Counted from the stretch's first letter, positions 17,320-27,079 are shown. The stretch: DNA of 64,000 nucleotides from Labrenzia sp. 011 (GCF_003075075.1 NZ_QCYM01000006.1:124001-188000); one strand, 5' to 3'. Numbers and translations are program-made. Notes: generated from the sequence alone by a model not told the origin.

Positions 17320-18186
17320 TCACCCGTCCTTGCGCGGGCGGATCAGGCCTTCCTGGGCGGTGGAGGCGATCAGGGTGCCGTCCTTGGTGTAGAGCGCGCC
17401 CCGGTTCATGCCGCGGGCGCCGGAGGCGGACATGCTGTCGGTGGCGTAGAGCAACCAGTCGTCGGCGCGGAAGGGGCGGTGGAACCACATGGCGTGGTCG
17501 AGGCTGGCGGCCTGGATCTTCGGGCTGAAAACCGATGTGCCGTGGGGGAAGAGCGAGGTGTCCAGCAGGGTCATGTCGGAGGCATAGGCCAGGACGCACT
17601 GGTGGATGCGCTCGTCGTCGGGCAGCGGGTCGCTGGCCCGGACCCAGACATATTGCTGCGGCGGCAGGGGTTTCTTGCTGAAATAATGGGTCATGTCCAC
17701 GGGCCGCATCTCGATCGGCCGTTCCCGTTCCCAGTAGCGGCGGACGTTTTCCGGGGCCACGGACAGGAATTTTTCCTTCAGCTCCTGTTCGCTCGGCAGG
17801 TCTTCCGGCGCCGGCACGTCCGGCATCTCGCTCTGGTGTTCCAGCCCCTCCTCGATGATCTGGAAGGACGCGGACATGGAAAAGATCGCCTCGCCGTGCT
17901 GGATGGCCACCACCCGGCGGGTGGTGAAGCTGCCGCCGTCGCGGATCCGGTCGACCTCATAGATGATCGGCACTTCCGGATCGCCGGGGCGCATGAAATA
18001 GCCGTGCAGGGAATGCACGTGCCGGTCCGCGACCACCGTGCGGGAGGCGGCGACAAGCGCCTGACCGATGACCTGGCCGCCGAACACGCGCTGCCAGCCC
18101 ACCTGGGGGCTGCGACCACGGAACAGGTTGCGCTCCAGCGGTTCCAGGTCAAGTATCTGCAGAAGGTTGTCGATGGCCCTGTTCAT
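17320..18186 (-). CDS. tesB: Acyl-CoA thioesterase II
   Basis: Double hot-dog thioesterase (288 residues) hydrolysing medium- to long-chain acyl-CoA to free acid; cytoplasmic. Seen: the N-terminal F-G-G-Q-V-I-G-Q-A-L block, S-L-H-G-Y-F-x-R-P-G-D in the first hot-dog, and the second hot-dog with L-D-H-A-M-W-F-H-R-P. ATG 18186 (M-N-R-A) has AGGGA nine bases upstream and gives the usual family length. It is divergent from the UbiH-type gene. Confidence 0.95.
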   Translation of the reverse strand: MNRAIDNLLQILDLEPLERNLFRGRSPQVGWQRVFGGQVIGQALVAASRTVVADRHVHSLHGYFMRPGDPEVPIIYEVDRIRDGGSFTTRRVVAIQHGEAIFSMSASFQIIEEGLEHQSEMPDVPAPEDLPSEQELKEKFLSVAPENVRRYWERERPIEMRPVDMTHYFSKKPLPPQQYVWVRASDPLPDDERIHQCVLAYASDMTLLDTSLFPHGTSVFSPKIQAASLDHAMWFHRPFRADDWLLYATDSMSASGARGMNRGALYTKDGTLIASTAQEGLIRPRKDG

Positions 18187-18262
18187 CGGCGCGATCCCTG
18201 TTAGATAGAGTGCCGGGTATTGATGCCGGGTCAACCGGCCTTACCTGCACTCTTGGACGTCC

Positions 18263-18280
18263 CTTGACGTTAAAGTCAAG
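18263..18280. promoter_or_regulatory. Perfect palindrome in the tesB / monooxygenase divergent promoter
   Basis: CTTGAC-N6-GTCAAG, lying 77 bases upstream of tesB and about 40 bases upstream of the monooxygenase start. Spacing and symmetry suit a dimeric repressor or a MerR-type activator; the regulator is not identifiable from here. Confidence 0.35.
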
Positions 18281-18318
18281 ATGTCGTTCGGGAAGGCGGG
18301 GGCAAGGAGATGAGGACG

Positions 18319-19566
18319 ATGGCCAAAAAGGCAAAGACGGACGGATCGGCGGACATCTTCGATGTCGTGATCGTTGGCGGCGGATATGTGGGCTTGTCCC
18401 TGGCCGTCGCGCTGAAACAGGGCGATGCCGGCCTGTCCTGCGCCGTCGTTGACCCCAAGCCCATGGATCAGCTGCATCTGGACCCGCGGGCGTCGGCCAT
18501 TGCCGCGGCAGCCTCCAGGATGCTGACCCAGCTCGGCATCTGGCAGCAGATCGAGAAAGACTCGCAGCCGATCAACGAGATGATCGTCACCGACAGCCGG
18601 TTGCGGGATGCGGTCCGTCCGGTTTTCCTGACCTTTGGCGGCGAGGCGACCGAAGGCGAGCCCTTCGCCCACATGATGCCCAATGGCGTCATGATGCCGG
18701 CGCTCTACAAGGCCGCGAAGAAACTCGGGGTGACCTTCTTCGCCCCGGCGACGGCCGACAGTTTCCGCACGCTTGCGGATCACACGGAAATCACGCTGGA
18801 AAACGGCAAACAGCTCAAGGGCCGGTTGCTGGTGGCCGCCGACGGCGTGCGCTCCCGGCTCCGGGATCTGGCCGGCATCCGCACTGTCAACTGGGACTAC
18901 GGCCAATCCGGCATCGTGACAACGGTTGCGCATGAGCGCCCGCATGAGGGCCGCGCCGAAGAGCATTTCCTGCCCGCAGGCCCCTTTGCCATCCTGCCGC
19001 TGCCCGGCAACCGCTCCTCCCTGGTGTGGACGGAAAAGACGACGGATGCGGAGCGTCTGGTGCGCTCCGACGAGTTCACCTTCGAGCTGGAGCTGGAGCG
19101 CCGGTTCGGCCATCATCTCGGCGCGCTGAAGGTGGAGGGTCCGCGACGCGCCTACCCGCTGGGGCTGAAGCTGGCCCGGGATTTCGTGAAACCGCGCTTC
19201 GCCCTGATCGGCGATGCCGCGCATGGCATTCATCCCATTGCCGGACAGGGGCTCAATCTCGGCTTCAAGGATGTCGCCGCACTTGCCGAGGTTCTGGTCG
19301 ATGCGCGCCGTCTCGGGCAGGATCCCGGCGGTCTCGACGTTCTGGAGCGCTACCAGCGCTGGCGCCGGTTCGACACCTTCCAGATGGGTGTCGTCACCGA
19401 CGTGCTCAACCGGCTCTTTTCCAACGACAGCGATATCCTGCGCGCCATGAGGGACTTCGGACTGGGTCTCGTCGACCGCATGCCGGGCCTCAAGACGCAG
19501 TTCATCCGCGAAGCCTCGGGATTTGCCGGGCCTGTTCCGAAATTGCTTTCCGGGGAACCTATCTGA
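18319..19566 (+). CDS. UbiH/COQ6-family FAD-dependent monooxygenase
   Basis: Flavoprotein hydroxylase (415 residues) of the family that adds hydroxyls to the ubiquinone ring. Seen: dinucleotide-binding motif V-G-G-G-Y-V-G at about residues 20-26, the central D-G-x-R-S-R-x-R block, and G-D-A-A-H-x-x-H-P-I-A-G-Q-G-L-N near residue 297, which is the ubiquinone-hydroxylase signature. ATG 18319 is nine bases after AAGGAG; the ATG at 18310 abuts that site. The position hydroxylated (C1, C5 or C6) cannot be told from sequence alone. Confidence 0.9.
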   Translation: MAKKAKTDGSADIFDVVIVGGGYVGLSLAVALKQGDAGLSCAVVDPKPMDQLHLDPRASAIAAAASRMLTQLGIWQQIEKDSQPINEMIVTDSRLRDAVRPVFLTFGGEATEGEPFAHMMPNGVMMPALYKAAKKLGVTFFAPATADSFRTLADHTEITLENGKQLKGRLLVAADGVRSRLRDLAGIRTVNWDYGQSGIVTTVAHERPHEGRAEEHFLPAGPFAILPLPGNRSSLVWTEKTTDAERLVRSDEFTFELELERRFGHHLGALKVEGPRRAYPLGLKLARDFVKPRFALIGDAAHGIHPIAGQGLNLGFKDVAALAEVLVDARRLGQDPGGLDVLERYQRWRRFDTFQMGVVTDVLNRLFSNDSDILRAMRDFGLGLVDRMPGLKTQFIREASGFAGPVPKLLSGEPI

Positions 19567-19610
19567 TAGGAGTTCGGGACCGATATCTTTCACCGCCGGA
19601 TTCCTTTTGA

Positions 19611-20483
19611 ATGAACGGGTACCCCGACAGTTTTCCCGAACCGAAATCGATACTGATTACGGGCTGTTCCTCCGGCATCGGCGCGGCTGCCTGCCACATC
19701 CTGCGCGGGCGCAACTGGCGGGTGATCGCCTCTGCCCGTGCGCAGGCGGATGTGGACCGGCTGCAGGATGAGGGGTTCGAGGCCTATCGTCTCGACTACG
19801 AGGAGGCCGGCAGCATCCGGACGGCGGTCGACAAGGTGCTCGAGCGCACGGATGGCAAGCTCGATGCGGTCTTCAACAATGGCGCCTATGCGGTGCCCGG
19901 CGCCCTGGAGGACGTTCCCACCGAAGCGCTGCGGGCGCTTTTCGAGGCCAATTTCTTCGGCTGGCACGATCTGACGCGGCAACTGCTGCCGTCCATGCGG
20001 GCCAACGGCTCCGGCCGCATCGTGCAATGTTCTTCGGTGCTCGGTCTGGTGGCGATGAAATACCGGGGCGCCTATACTGCGTCCAAATTCGCCCTGGAAG
20101 CCTATTCCGACACGCTGCGGCAGGAACTGGCGGGAACGGGGCTGCATGTGTCGCTGATCGAACCGGGGCCGATCGGCACGAAGTTTACCGAAAACGCCTT
20201 GGCGAATTTCGACCGCTGGATCGGCGATGAGGGACTGAAGGCCTCGGTCTATCGGGAGACCTATGAAAAACGCCGCCTGCGCATGGAGGCGGGAGAACCG
20301 GGACCGTTCAAGCTGCGGCCGGAAGCGGTCGTGAGACAGCTGGTTCATGCGGTGGAGGCGAAACGGCCCAGGGCGCGCTATCGTGTCACTGTTCCGACAA
20401 CCGTCATGGCTGTGGCAAAACGGCTGCTGCCGACGGGTCTTCTGGACCGGTTCTGCATATGGGCCGCGGAGGGCGAGAAATAG
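19611..20483 (+). CDS. Short-chain dehydrogenase/reductase
   Basis: NAD(P)-dependent oxidoreductase (290 residues). Seen: nucleotide motif T-G-C-S-S-G-I-G at residues 17-24, N-N-G-A-Y, catalytic Ser in C-S-S-V-L and Y-T-A-S-K near residue 155. The C-terminal extension of about 60 residues with basic patches is typical of SDRs with retinol- or hydroxysteroid-dehydrogenase-like annotation. The substrate is unknown. It follows the monooxygenase by 44 bases, probably in one transcript. Confidence 0.9.
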   Translation: MNGYPDSFPEPKSILITGCSSGIGAAACHILRGRNWRVIASARAQADVDRLQDEGFEAYRLDYEEAGSIRTAVDKVLERTDGKLDAVFNNGAYAVPGALEDVPTEALRALFEANFFGWHDLTRQLLPSMRANGSGRIVQCSSVLGLVAMKYRGAYTASKFALEAYSDTLRQELAGTGLHVSLIEPGPIGTKFTENALANFDRWIGDEGLKASVYRETYEKRRLRMEAGEPGPFKLRPEAVVRQLVHAVEAKRPRARYRVTVPTTVMAVAKRLLPTGLLDRFCIWAAEGEK

Positions 20484-20557
20484 CTCCGCTGGAGCCCGGG
20501 TCCGGATGGATCGCGCGAACGAGATCGGGCCCGGCGCCGGGCCGAAAAGGATAACAA

Positions 20558-20752
20558 ATGTCTGACATCATCAATACACTCATTCCGATCGGACTTGCGG
20601 CCGTGGTCGTGGTGCTGCTGCTCGGCATCTGGAACATGTTCCGCAACGGACCGGCAAACCGGTCGCAGATGCTCATGCGCTGGCGTGTCGGGCTGCAGTT
20701 CGTGGTCATCGTCCTGGTCATGGGCGGACTGTATTTCTTCGGAAACCGCTGA
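20558..20752 (+). CDS. HIG1-type twin-transmembrane protein
   Basis: 64 residues with two membrane helices (about 6-26 and 44-62) joined by the conserved Q-M-L-M-R-W-R-V-G-L-Q loop characteristic of alphaproteobacterial HIG1_N proteins. Mitochondrial relatives (Rcf1/HIGD1) stabilise cytochrome oxidase supercomplexes; the bacterial role is less clear. AAGGATAACAA Shine-Dalgarno precedes the ATG. It sits between the SDR and the adenosyltransferase. Confidence 0.88.
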   Translation: MSDIINTLIPIGLAAVVVVLLLGIWNMFRNGPANRSQMLMRWRVGLQFVVIVLVMGGLYFFGNR

Positions 20753-20775
20753 CGGAAACCAGGGGATGGCGTGCA

Positions 20776-21351
20776 ATGGTTGTTCTGAACAAGATCTACA
20801 CGAAGACCGGCGATGACGGCACCACGGCCCTGGGGTCCGGGGAACGCCGGCCGAAAAACGATCTGAGGATCGATGCCTACGGCACGGTCGATGAAACCAA
20901 TGCGGTCGTCGGGCTGGTCCGGCTGCATACGGGAGCGGATGCGCCGGACGTCGATGCGACTCTCGGCCGTATCCAGAACGACCTGTTCGATCTGGGGGCC
21001 GATCTGGCGACCCCGGAGACGGACAAGGATCTCGGCTACGAGCCGCTGCGCGTCACGGACGCCCAGGTGGAGGCCCTCGAACAGGCGATCGACACGCTGA
21101 ACGCGGATCTGTCGACGCTGCGGTCCTTCGTCCTGCCCGGCGGCAGTGCCGCATCGGCACATCTGCATCTTGCCCGCACGGTCTCGCGGCGCGCCGAACG
21201 GCTGATCGTCGAACTCGCGGCCAGAGAGAAGGTCAATCCGGCCGCGGTCAGATACATGAACCGGCTGTCGGACTATTTTTTCGTCGCGTCCCGCTTTCTG
21301 AACGACAAGGGCGGGCAGGACGTTCTATGGGTGCCCGGCCAGAACCGCTAG
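20776..21351 (+). CDS. PduO-type ATP:cob(I)alamin adenosyltransferase
   Basis: Converts cob(I)alamin plus ATP to adenosylcobalamin; 191 residues. Seen: N-terminal T-K-T-G-D-D-G-T-T-A-L-G with the following R-R-P-K-x-D-x-R-I-x-A-Y-G-T-V-D-E block (ATP site) and the C-terminal L-P-G-G-S-A-A-S-A-H-L-H-x-A-R-x-x-x-R-R-A-E-R block (cobalamin site). It lies 23 bases after the HIG1-type gene. Confidence 0.95.
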   Translation: MVVLNKIYTKTGDDGTTALGSGERRPKNDLRIDAYGTVDETNAVVGLVRLHTGADAPDVDATLGRIQNDLFDLGADLATPETDKDLGYEPLRVTDAQVEALEQAIDTLNADLSTLRSFVLPGGSAASAHLHLARTVSRRAERLIVELAAREKVNPAAVRYMNRLSDYFFVASRFLNDKGGQDVLWVPGQNR

Positions 21352-21390
21352 GCGGCAACCGGGTCGGAGCACAGAAAGCCCGGGGGGCAG

Positions 21391-22083
21391 ATGTTCATTC
21401 CACTTTACGATCACAACCGGCGGGTTCATGTCCGGCATCCCTACGTCAATCTGACGATCATTGCCGCGAATGTGCTGATCTTCCTGCTCTACCAGCGGGC
21501 CGGCGAGCAGCAGGCGGTGGGGGCTTCGTCCTATTCCTTCGGGCTGATACCGGCGGTGTTCTTCGATCTCCGCGATCTGGCGCCGCAGCTTCAGGTGCTG
21601 CCGGACTGGATGTCGGTGGTGACCTATTCCTTCCTGCATGGCGGCTACATGCATCTCATCGGCAACATGCTGTTTCTGTGGGTGTTCGGCGACAATGTGG
21701 AAGACGCCATGGGGCACCTGCGCTATCTGGCCTTCTACCTGCTCTGTGCGGCGGCGGGCGGCTATGCCTATGCCCTTCTCGACGTGAATTCCGAAGTGCC
21801 GCTGATCGGGGCCTCCGGCGCCGTGTCGGGCGTGGTCGCCGCCTATCTGATGCTCCATCCGCGGGTGAAGATCTGGGTGCTGGCCCTCGGCCGCATCCCG
21901 CTCAGGCTGACGGCCTTCTGGCTGCTGGGCGCCTGGATCGTCTACCAGTTCGTCAATGCCCTCGTGGTCGAGGGCGGCCAGGTGGCCTTCATCGCCCATG
22001 TCGGCGGATTGGTCGCAGGGGCGGTTCTGGTGGTCTTCTTCCGGCGCAGGGGCGTGCCCCTGTTCGACAAGACCCTCGCCTGA
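21391..22083 (+). CDS. Rhomboid family intramembrane serine protease
   Basis: Inner-membrane protease (230 residues, about six membrane helices). Seen: catalytic Ser142 in G-A-S-G, catalytic His203 in A-H-V-G-G-L, and the N-terminal H-G-G-Y-M-H-L-I-G-N-M motif that shapes the oxyanion hole. It is complete and probably active; substrates are unknown. The GGGGGGCAG site precedes ATG. Confidence 0.93.
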   Translation: MFIPLYDHNRRVHVRHPYVNLTIIAANVLIFLLYQRAGEQQAVGASSYSFGLIPAVFFDLRDLAPQLQVLPDWMSVVTYSFLHGGYMHLIGNMLFLWVFGDNVEDAMGHLRYLAFYLLCAAAGGYAYALLDVNSEVPLIGASGAVSGVVAAYLMLHPRVKIWVLALGRIPLRLTAFWLLGAWIVYQFVNALVVEGGQVAFIAHVGGLVAGAVLVVFFRRRGVPLFDKTLA

Positions 22084-22349
22084 GGGGTTTTTCCGGCGTT
22101 TCCCGGTGCCGCGTCCGGCCGGCCCGGGCGGTGTGGGCTGTCATCTTTGCGACCCCAGATTTTCCTGGCGCGGCAAATTGCAGCGTTAAACCGTTTAGTG
22201 CGATTGACAGCCGCCGTGCGGGTCAGTACCGTCCCTCGCCATGCGCCACGATTGGCTCAATTCCGCCGTTTGTGCCTTTAAGTCACCCCGGGCGGAGAGC
22301 CTGATAATGCGGTGCGGTGAAAGCCGGCCCAGCAAGAGGTTGAGACCAG

Positions 22350-23099
22350 ATGAAAATCCTCGTACCCGTCAAGCGGGTCATCGATTACAACGTGAAAGTC
22401 CGCGTCAAGGCGGATGGTTCGGGCGTCGATCTTGCGAACGTCAAGATGTCCATGAACCCGTTTGACGAAATCTCCGTCGAAGAAGCCCTGCGGCTCAGGG
22501 AAGCGGGAAAAGCGACCGAGGTCATTGTCGTGTCCGTCGGACCGCAGCAGGCGACCGAAACGCTCCGGACCGGTCTGGCAATGGGCGCCGACCGGGGTAT
22601 TCTGGTCAAGACCGATGCCACCACCGAGCCGCTGGCCGTGGCGAAAATCCTCAAGGGGATCGTGGAAGCCGAAGAGCCGGGCCTGGTGATCCTCGGCAAG
22701 CAGGCGATCGACGACGACTGCAACCAGACCGGCCAGATGCTTGCCGCCCTGCTCGGCTGGAGCCAGGGCACCTTTGCCTCGAAGGTCGATCTGGGTGAAG
22801 GCACCGTCGATGTGACCCGCGAAGTGGACGGCGGCCTGCAGACCGTCAAGCTGAAACTGCCGGCGATCGTCACGACGGACCTGCGCCTCAACGAGCCGCG
22901 CTACGCGTCCCTGCCGAACATCATGAAGGCGAAGAAGAAGCCGATCGACGAGAAGACCCCGGACGACTTCGGCGTCGACATCACGCCGCGGCTGACCGTC
23001 GTGTCCACCGGCGAGCCGTCTGCCCGCAAGGCCGGTGTCATGGTCGCTTCCGTGACCGAACTTGTCGACAAACTCAAGAATGAGGCCGGTGTCCTTTAA
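22350..23099 (+). CDS. etfB: Electron transfer flavoprotein beta subunit
   Basis: EtfB (249 residues) binds AMP and, with EtfA, carries electrons from acyl-CoA dehydrogenases to ETF-ubiquinone oxidoreductase. Seen: [12 protein letters not shown] start, the M-N-P-F-D-E-x-x-V-E-E-A-L block, and the G-K-Q-A-I-D-D-D-x-N-Q-T-G-Q-M nucleotide-binding motif. It is immediately followed by etfA. Confidence 0.98.
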   Translation: MKILVPVKRVIDYNVKVRVKADGSGVDLANVKMSMNPFDEISVEEALRLREAGKATEVIVVSVGPQQATETLRTGLAMGADRGILVKTDATTEPLAVAKILKGIVEAEEPGLVILGKQAIDDDCNQTGQMLAALLGWSQGTFASKVDLGEGTVDVTREVDGGLQTVKLKLPAIVTTDLRLNEPRYASLPNIMKAKKKPIDEKTPDDFGVDITPRLTVVSTGEPSARKAGVMVASVTELVDKLKNEAGVL

Positions 23100-23120
23100 G
23101 GGCGTCGCAGGAGGATCAAA

Positions 23121-24053
23121 ATGACAACACTTCTTGTGGCCGAACACGCCGGTGGCGCGCTGAACGAAATGACCGCCAAGGCCCTGACCGCGGCCGTTGC
23201 GCTGGGCTCCGATGTCCATGTCCTGGTGGCCGGCAAGGGCGTTCAGGGCGTCGCGGAGGCCGCCGCCAAGCTGTCCGGCGTCGCCAAGGTGCTGATTGCC
23301 GAAGGTGACGATCTGGAACACCAGCTCGCCGAACCCGTGGCCGACCTGATCGTCGGACTGGCGGACGACTATGATGCCATCGTCGCTGCGGCGACCGCCA
23401 ACGGCAAGAACACCCTGCCGCGCGTTGCCGCGCTTCTGGATGTGATGCAGATTTCCGACATCATCGCCGTTGTCGATGCGGACACCTTCGAGCGTCCGAT
23501 CTATGCGGGCAACGCCCTGCAGACCGTGAAGTCAAGCGACCCGAAAAAGGTCATCACGGTGCGCACCTCCACTTTCGCCGCGGCGGAAGACGGCGGTTCG
23601 GCAAGCATCGAAACCGTGGCACCTCCGGCCGCGTCGGGATTGTCGCAATTCGTCGGCGAGGAGCTGTCCAAGTCGGACCGCCCGGAGCTGACCTCGGCGA
23701 AAATCATCATTTCCGGCGGCCGCGCGCTCGGCTCGGAAGAGAAATTCCAGGAAGTCATCATGCCGGTGGCGGATGCACTGGGCGCGGCCGTGGGAGCGTC
23801 CCGCGCGGCGGTGGATGCCGGATACGCGCCGAACGACTGGCAGGTGGGCCAGACCGGCAAGGTGGTTGCGCCGGATCTCTATATCGCCTGCGGCATTTCC
23901 GGAGCGATCCAGCATCTCGCCGGCATGAAGGACTCCAAGGTGATCGTCGCGATCAACAAGGATGAGGAAGCGCCGATCTTCCAGGTGGCCGACTACGGTC
24001 TCGTGGCCGATCTGTTCGACGCGCTGCCCGAATTGAAGGCCGCCGTGGAGTAA
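23121..24053 (+). CDS. etfA: Electron transfer flavoprotein alpha subunit
   Basis: EtfA (310 residues) binds the FAD of the ETF heterodimer. Seen: the C-terminal FAD domain with G-Q-T-G-K-x-[12 protein letters not shown] and the signature [12 protein letters not shown] strong AGGAGG precedes the ATG, 21 bases after etfB. A hairpin terminator follows the stop. Confidence 0.98.
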   Translation: MTTLLVAEHAGGALNEMTAKALTAAVALGSDVHVLVAGKGVQGVAEAAAKLSGVAKVLIAEGDDLEHQLAEPVADLIVGLADDYDAIVAAATANGKNTLPRVAALLDVMQISDIIAVVDADTFERPIYAGNALQTVKSSDPKKVITVRTSTFAAAEDGGSASIETVAPPAASGLSQFVGEELSKSDRPELTSAKIIISGGRALGSEEKFQEVIMPVADALGAAVGASRAAVDAGYAPNDWQVGQTGKVVAPDLYIACGISGAIQHLAGMKDSKVIVAINKDEEAPIFQVADYGLVADLFDALPELKAAVE

Positions 24054-24074
24054 CGTCTGCGGCAAATTCATCAC

Positions 24075-24112
24075 GGACCCCGGAGCGAATGACAGTTTTC
24101 GCTTCGGGGTCC
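24075..24112 (+). terminator. Terminator-like hairpin after etfBA
   Basis: Long inverted repeat: GGACCCCG and AGCGAA arms pair with TTCGCT and CGGGGTCC around an 8-base apex, with one internal mismatch. It sits 22 bases after the etfA stop. A strong T-run is absent downstream (CTTGCTGTT). Confidence 0.6.
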
Positions 24113-24201
24113 TTGCTGTTCGGCGCAAGACTTGTCAAAAATAGCCCAAACCGGCGGGCAGGCCGGCAAGCGGGTATTTTTCAGAAGATCGGATTCTCAG
24201 G

Positions 24202-25083
24202 ATGGCTGTCGAAATCAAAAAAGTCGGCATTATTGGTTCGGGTCAAATGGGCAGCGGTATCGCGCATGTATGCGCGCTTGCCGGCTACGAGGTCGCCCTG
24301 AGCGACATATCCATGGAGCGGATCGAGTCGGGACTGGCCTCGATCAACGGCAACATGGCGCGTCAGGTTTCCAAGTCGCTGATCACCGAGGAAACGAGAA
24401 AGGCGGCCCTCGACCGGATCAAGCCGGCCGAGGATCTCGATCTCGTTAGCGATGCCGACCTGGTGATCGAATCGGCGGTGGAGAACGAGCAGGTCAAGCG
24501 GAAGATCTTTTCCCAGCTCTGCCCGATCCTGAAGCCGGAAGCCATTCTGGCAACCAACACCTCGTCGATCTCCATCACCCGTCTTGCCGCGTCCACCGAC
24601 CGGCCCGAGCGCTTCATCGGCATCCATTTCATGAATCCGGTTCCCCTGATGGAACTCGTGGAACTGGTTCGCGGCATCGCGACCGAGGACGAGACCTTCG
24701 AGGCCTCGAAGGAATTCTGCGACCGGCTGGGCAAGCAGGTCGCGGTCGCCGAGGATTTCCCGGGCTTCATGGTCAACCGGATCCTCCTGCCGATGATCAA
24801 CGAAGCGATCTACGTGCTGTATGAAGGTGTCGGGTCGGTCGAGTCGATCGACAAGGCCATGCGGCTCGGGGCGAACCATCCCATGGGCCCGCTGCAGCTG
24901 GCGGATTTCATCGGCCTGGACACCTGCCTGTCGATCATGCAGGTGCTGTACGAAGGCCTGGCGGACACGAAATACCGCCCCTGTCCGCTGCTGGTGAAAT
25001 ATGTCGAGGCGGGCTGGCTCGGACGCAAGACCCAGCGCGGTTTCTATGATTACCGGGGCGAGACACCGGTCCCGACGCGCTAG
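24202..25083 (+). CDS. hbd: 3-hydroxybutyryl-CoA dehydrogenase
   Basis: NAD(P)-dependent oxidation of 3-hydroxyacyl-CoA to 3-ketoacyl-CoA (or the reverse); 293 residues. Seen: Rossmann motif G-S-G-Q-M-G-S-G-I-A at the N terminus, catalytic His in I-H-F-M-N-P-V-P, and the C-terminal dimer domain with G-x-N-H-P-M-G-P-L-x-L-A-D-F-I-G. It sits downstream of etfBA, the usual Hyphomicrobiales order. Confidence 0.97.
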   Translation: MAVEIKKVGIIGSGQMGSGIAHVCALAGYEVALSDISMERIESGLASINGNMARQVSKSLITEETRKAALDRIKPAEDLDLVSDADLVIESAVENEQVKRKIFSQLCPILKPEAILATNTSSISITRLAASTDRPERFIGIHFMNPVPLMELVELVRGIATEDETFEASKEFCDRLGKQVAVAEDFPGFMVNRILLPMINEAIYVLYEGVGSVESIDKAMRLGANHPMGPLQLADFIGLDTCLSIMQVLYEGLADTKYRPCPLLVKYVEAGWLGRKTQRGFYDYRGETPVPTR

Positions 25084-25098
25084 ACCTGAAAAATTCCG

Positions 25099-26595
25099 AT
25101 GAATCTTGCCCGGTACTGTCTGACCCGCGCTGCCGCCGATCCGGGCAAGACGGCGCTGGAAGTGGTCGGTCCGGGCGGGGAGATTCTCGAAAGCCTCACC
25201 TTCGGGACGCTTGCAAGATCGGTGCTGTCCGTTGCCGCAGGGCTTGCGGATGCCGGGCTTCAGGCCGGGGACCGGGTTCTGCTGCGCATCGGCCATTCGA
25301 GCGATTTTCCGCTGCTGTTTTTCGGTGCGATCGCCGGCGGATTCGTGCCGGTGCCCACTTCCGCCCTGCTGACATCCGGTGAAACCGAAGCGATCCTGAG
25401 GGATTGCGGCGCGGCGATGGTGCTGCATGACGGCGATACGGCGCTGCCGGTGAGCCACGACGTTCCCTTCCTGGGGCCGGCGGAGATCGAGGCGCTGAAA
25501 CGTTGCGCTCCCGCGGGTTTCGCCGACACCGGCCGGGACGATCCGGCCTTTCTGATCTATACCTCCGGAACCAGCGGCACCCCGAAAGGGGTCCTGCATG
25601 CGCATCGGGCGGCTGCGGCCCGTGCGCCGATGTACCAGGGCTGGTACGGCATCTCCTCCAGCGACCGGCTGCTGCATGCGGGTGCCTTCAACTGGACCTA
25701 CACGCTCGGCGTCGGGCTGATGGATCCCTGGGCGAATGGTGCGACCAGCATCGTCTATGACGGTCCCCGGGACCCGGAGGTCTGGCCGCAGATCATGGAG
25801 GCCAGCCGGGCCAGCCTCTTTGCCGCCGTTCCGAGTCTCTACCGGCGGATCCTGAAATACGGGGCCGTCTCGCGGGACGCGTTTCCAGCACTGCGGCACG
25901 GGCTGACCGCCGGGGAAGCGTTGCCGGCAGCGCTCTATCGCGACTGGACCGCGCAGACCGGCCGGGATCTTTTTGAAGCGCTCGGCATGAGCGAGATTTC
26001 GACCTATCTGTCCAGCGGTCCGGATGTGCCGGTGAAACCGGGATCACCGGGCAAGCCCCAGTGCGGGCGCAAGGTGGCCATCCTTGCGGAAGATCCCGGA
26101 TCCGGCGCGGATTTCGCGGCGCCTGAGGAGACGGGGCTGCTGGCCATCCACCGTGACGAGCCCGGGCTGATGCTGGGATACTGGAACCGGCCGGAGGAGA
26201 CGGCGGCGGCGTTCCGGGGCGACTGGTTCCTGACCGGGGACCGGGCCCGCCGGGACGCGGACGGCTATTACTGGTACGAAGGCCGCTCCGACGATCTCAT
26301 GAATGCCTTCGGTTACCGGGTCGCGCCGGAGGAAGTGGAGCGGGTTCTGGCGGCGGACCCGCAGGTGCTGGAGGTCGCGGTTACCGCAGTGCCGGTGCGT
26401 ACGGGGGTGAACCTGGTCACGGCCTTTGTCGTCCCGCGGGACCGGGCCAGCTTCGATGCGGACCGCCTCGCCGCCCACGCGGTCAACGCCCTGGCCGACT
26501 ACAAGCGCCCGAAGGACTACCGGATCGTCGACCGGCTGCCGCGCACGCCTTCGGGCAAGGTGCGCCGGAAGGCCCTTGGCGAAGATCGGAACTGA
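25099..26595 (+). CDS. AMP-forming acyl-CoA synthetase (benzoate-CoA-ligase-like)
   Basis: ANL-superfamily ligase (498 residues) activating a carboxylic acid to its CoA thioester via an acyl-AMP. Seen: P-loop-like Y-T-S-G-T-S-G-T-P-K-G at about residue 154, E-A-L-G-M-S-E in the middle, T-G-D-R-A-R-R and the C-terminal R-x-P-R-T-P-S-G-K-V-R-R-K with the catalytic Lys. The shape resembles benzoate or medium-chain acid ligases. It is 15 bases after hbd, probably cotranscribed, so it likely feeds acids into the beta-oxidation block. Confidence 0.88.
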   Translation: MNLARYCLTRAAADPGKTALEVVGPGGEILESLTFGTLARSVLSVAAGLADAGLQAGDRVLLRIGHSSDFPLLFFGAIAGGFVPVPTSALLTSGETEAILRDCGAAMVLHDGDTALPVSHDVPFLGPAEIEALKRCAPAGFADTGRDDPAFLIYTSGTSGTPKGVLHAHRAAAARAPMYQGWYGISSSDRLLHAGAFNWTYTLGVGLMDPWANGATSIVYDGPRDPEVWPQIMEASRASLFAAVPSLYRRILKYGAVSRDAFPALRHGLTAGEALPAALYRDWTAQTGRDLFEALGMSEISTYLSSGPDVPVKPGSPGKPQCGRKVAILAEDPGSGADFAAPEETGLLAIHRDEPGLMLGYWNRPEETAAAFRGDWFLTGDRARRDADGYYWYEGRSDDLMNAFGYRVAPEEVERVLAADPQVLEVAVTAVPVRTGVNLVTAFVVPRDRASFDADRLAAHAVNALADYKRPKDYRIVDRLPRTPSGKVRRKALGEDRN

Positions 26596-26599
26596 AAAG

Positions 26600-26615
26600 G
26601 TAAGCCTTTGTTAAC
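26600..26615 (+). promoter_or_regulatory. Near-match to a CtrA box (GTAA-N7-TTAAC)
   Basis: One base off TTAA-N7-TTAAC, 57 bases upstream of the YjfB-like gene. It shares a CCTTTGTT(A/T)ACGCT core and a nearby CTTAAGA with the element at 8653-8668. Confidence 0.45.
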
Positions 26616-26671
26616 GCTTGCTTAAGAGCTGAAAGCTAGGGTCACATGGCAATCAGGGAAACTCATTCGCC

Positions 26672-26875
26672 ATGGACAGCGTCGGAATTGCCAGCAGCTA
26701 TGTTGCCATGACCCAGGCCCAGACGGGCCAGGCGCTGCAGTCTGCAATGATGAAAATGGCGGCCGAGCAGGACGCCGGTCTGGTTGCTCTTCTGCAGGAA
26801 GGGGCCGAAAATCTTCAGTCGGTCTCGGGAACACCCCCTGCAGGTCTCGGCACGCAGGTCGATGTGACGGCCTGA
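26672..26875 (+). CDS. YjfB-like putative motility protein
   Basis: 67 residues. Seen: an N-terminal helix rich in Ala/Gln/Met with the Q-A-L-Q-S-A-M-M-K-M pattern, a second helix, and a C-terminal L-G-T-Q-V-D-V-T-A. This is the layout of the YjfB family (named for a Bacillus gene, thought flagella-related on weak evidence). It is the first of three consecutive tiny genes whose proteins end in a G-x-x-V-D-x-x motif. A CtrA-like box lies upstream. Confidence 0.7.
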   Translation: MDSVGIASSYVAMTQAQTGQALQSAMMKMAAEQDAGLVALLQEGAENLQSVSGTPPAGLGTQVDVTA

Positions 26876-27079
26876 GGCCTTGTCTTTCTTCCAATTCTTA
26901 ACGACGGGCCCTGTCGCGGGTCTATCAGACGGTCTTTGCCTGCCTTCAGCCATGTCACTGCGATATGAACGAAGGGCGAAGATGCGTTGAACGTGTTTTG
27001 ATTTTCAGAGCAACTTCAAGATTATGTTCGGTAATACTTAAAAGTTTACATAAATTATTTGCTTCAAATAAACAGACGT

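Noticed and set aside
24181-25899. 572-codon open frame antisense to hbd and the acyl-CoA synthetase
   Set aside because: Both strands cannot be coding; hbd and ligase motifs are unmistakable on the plus strand.
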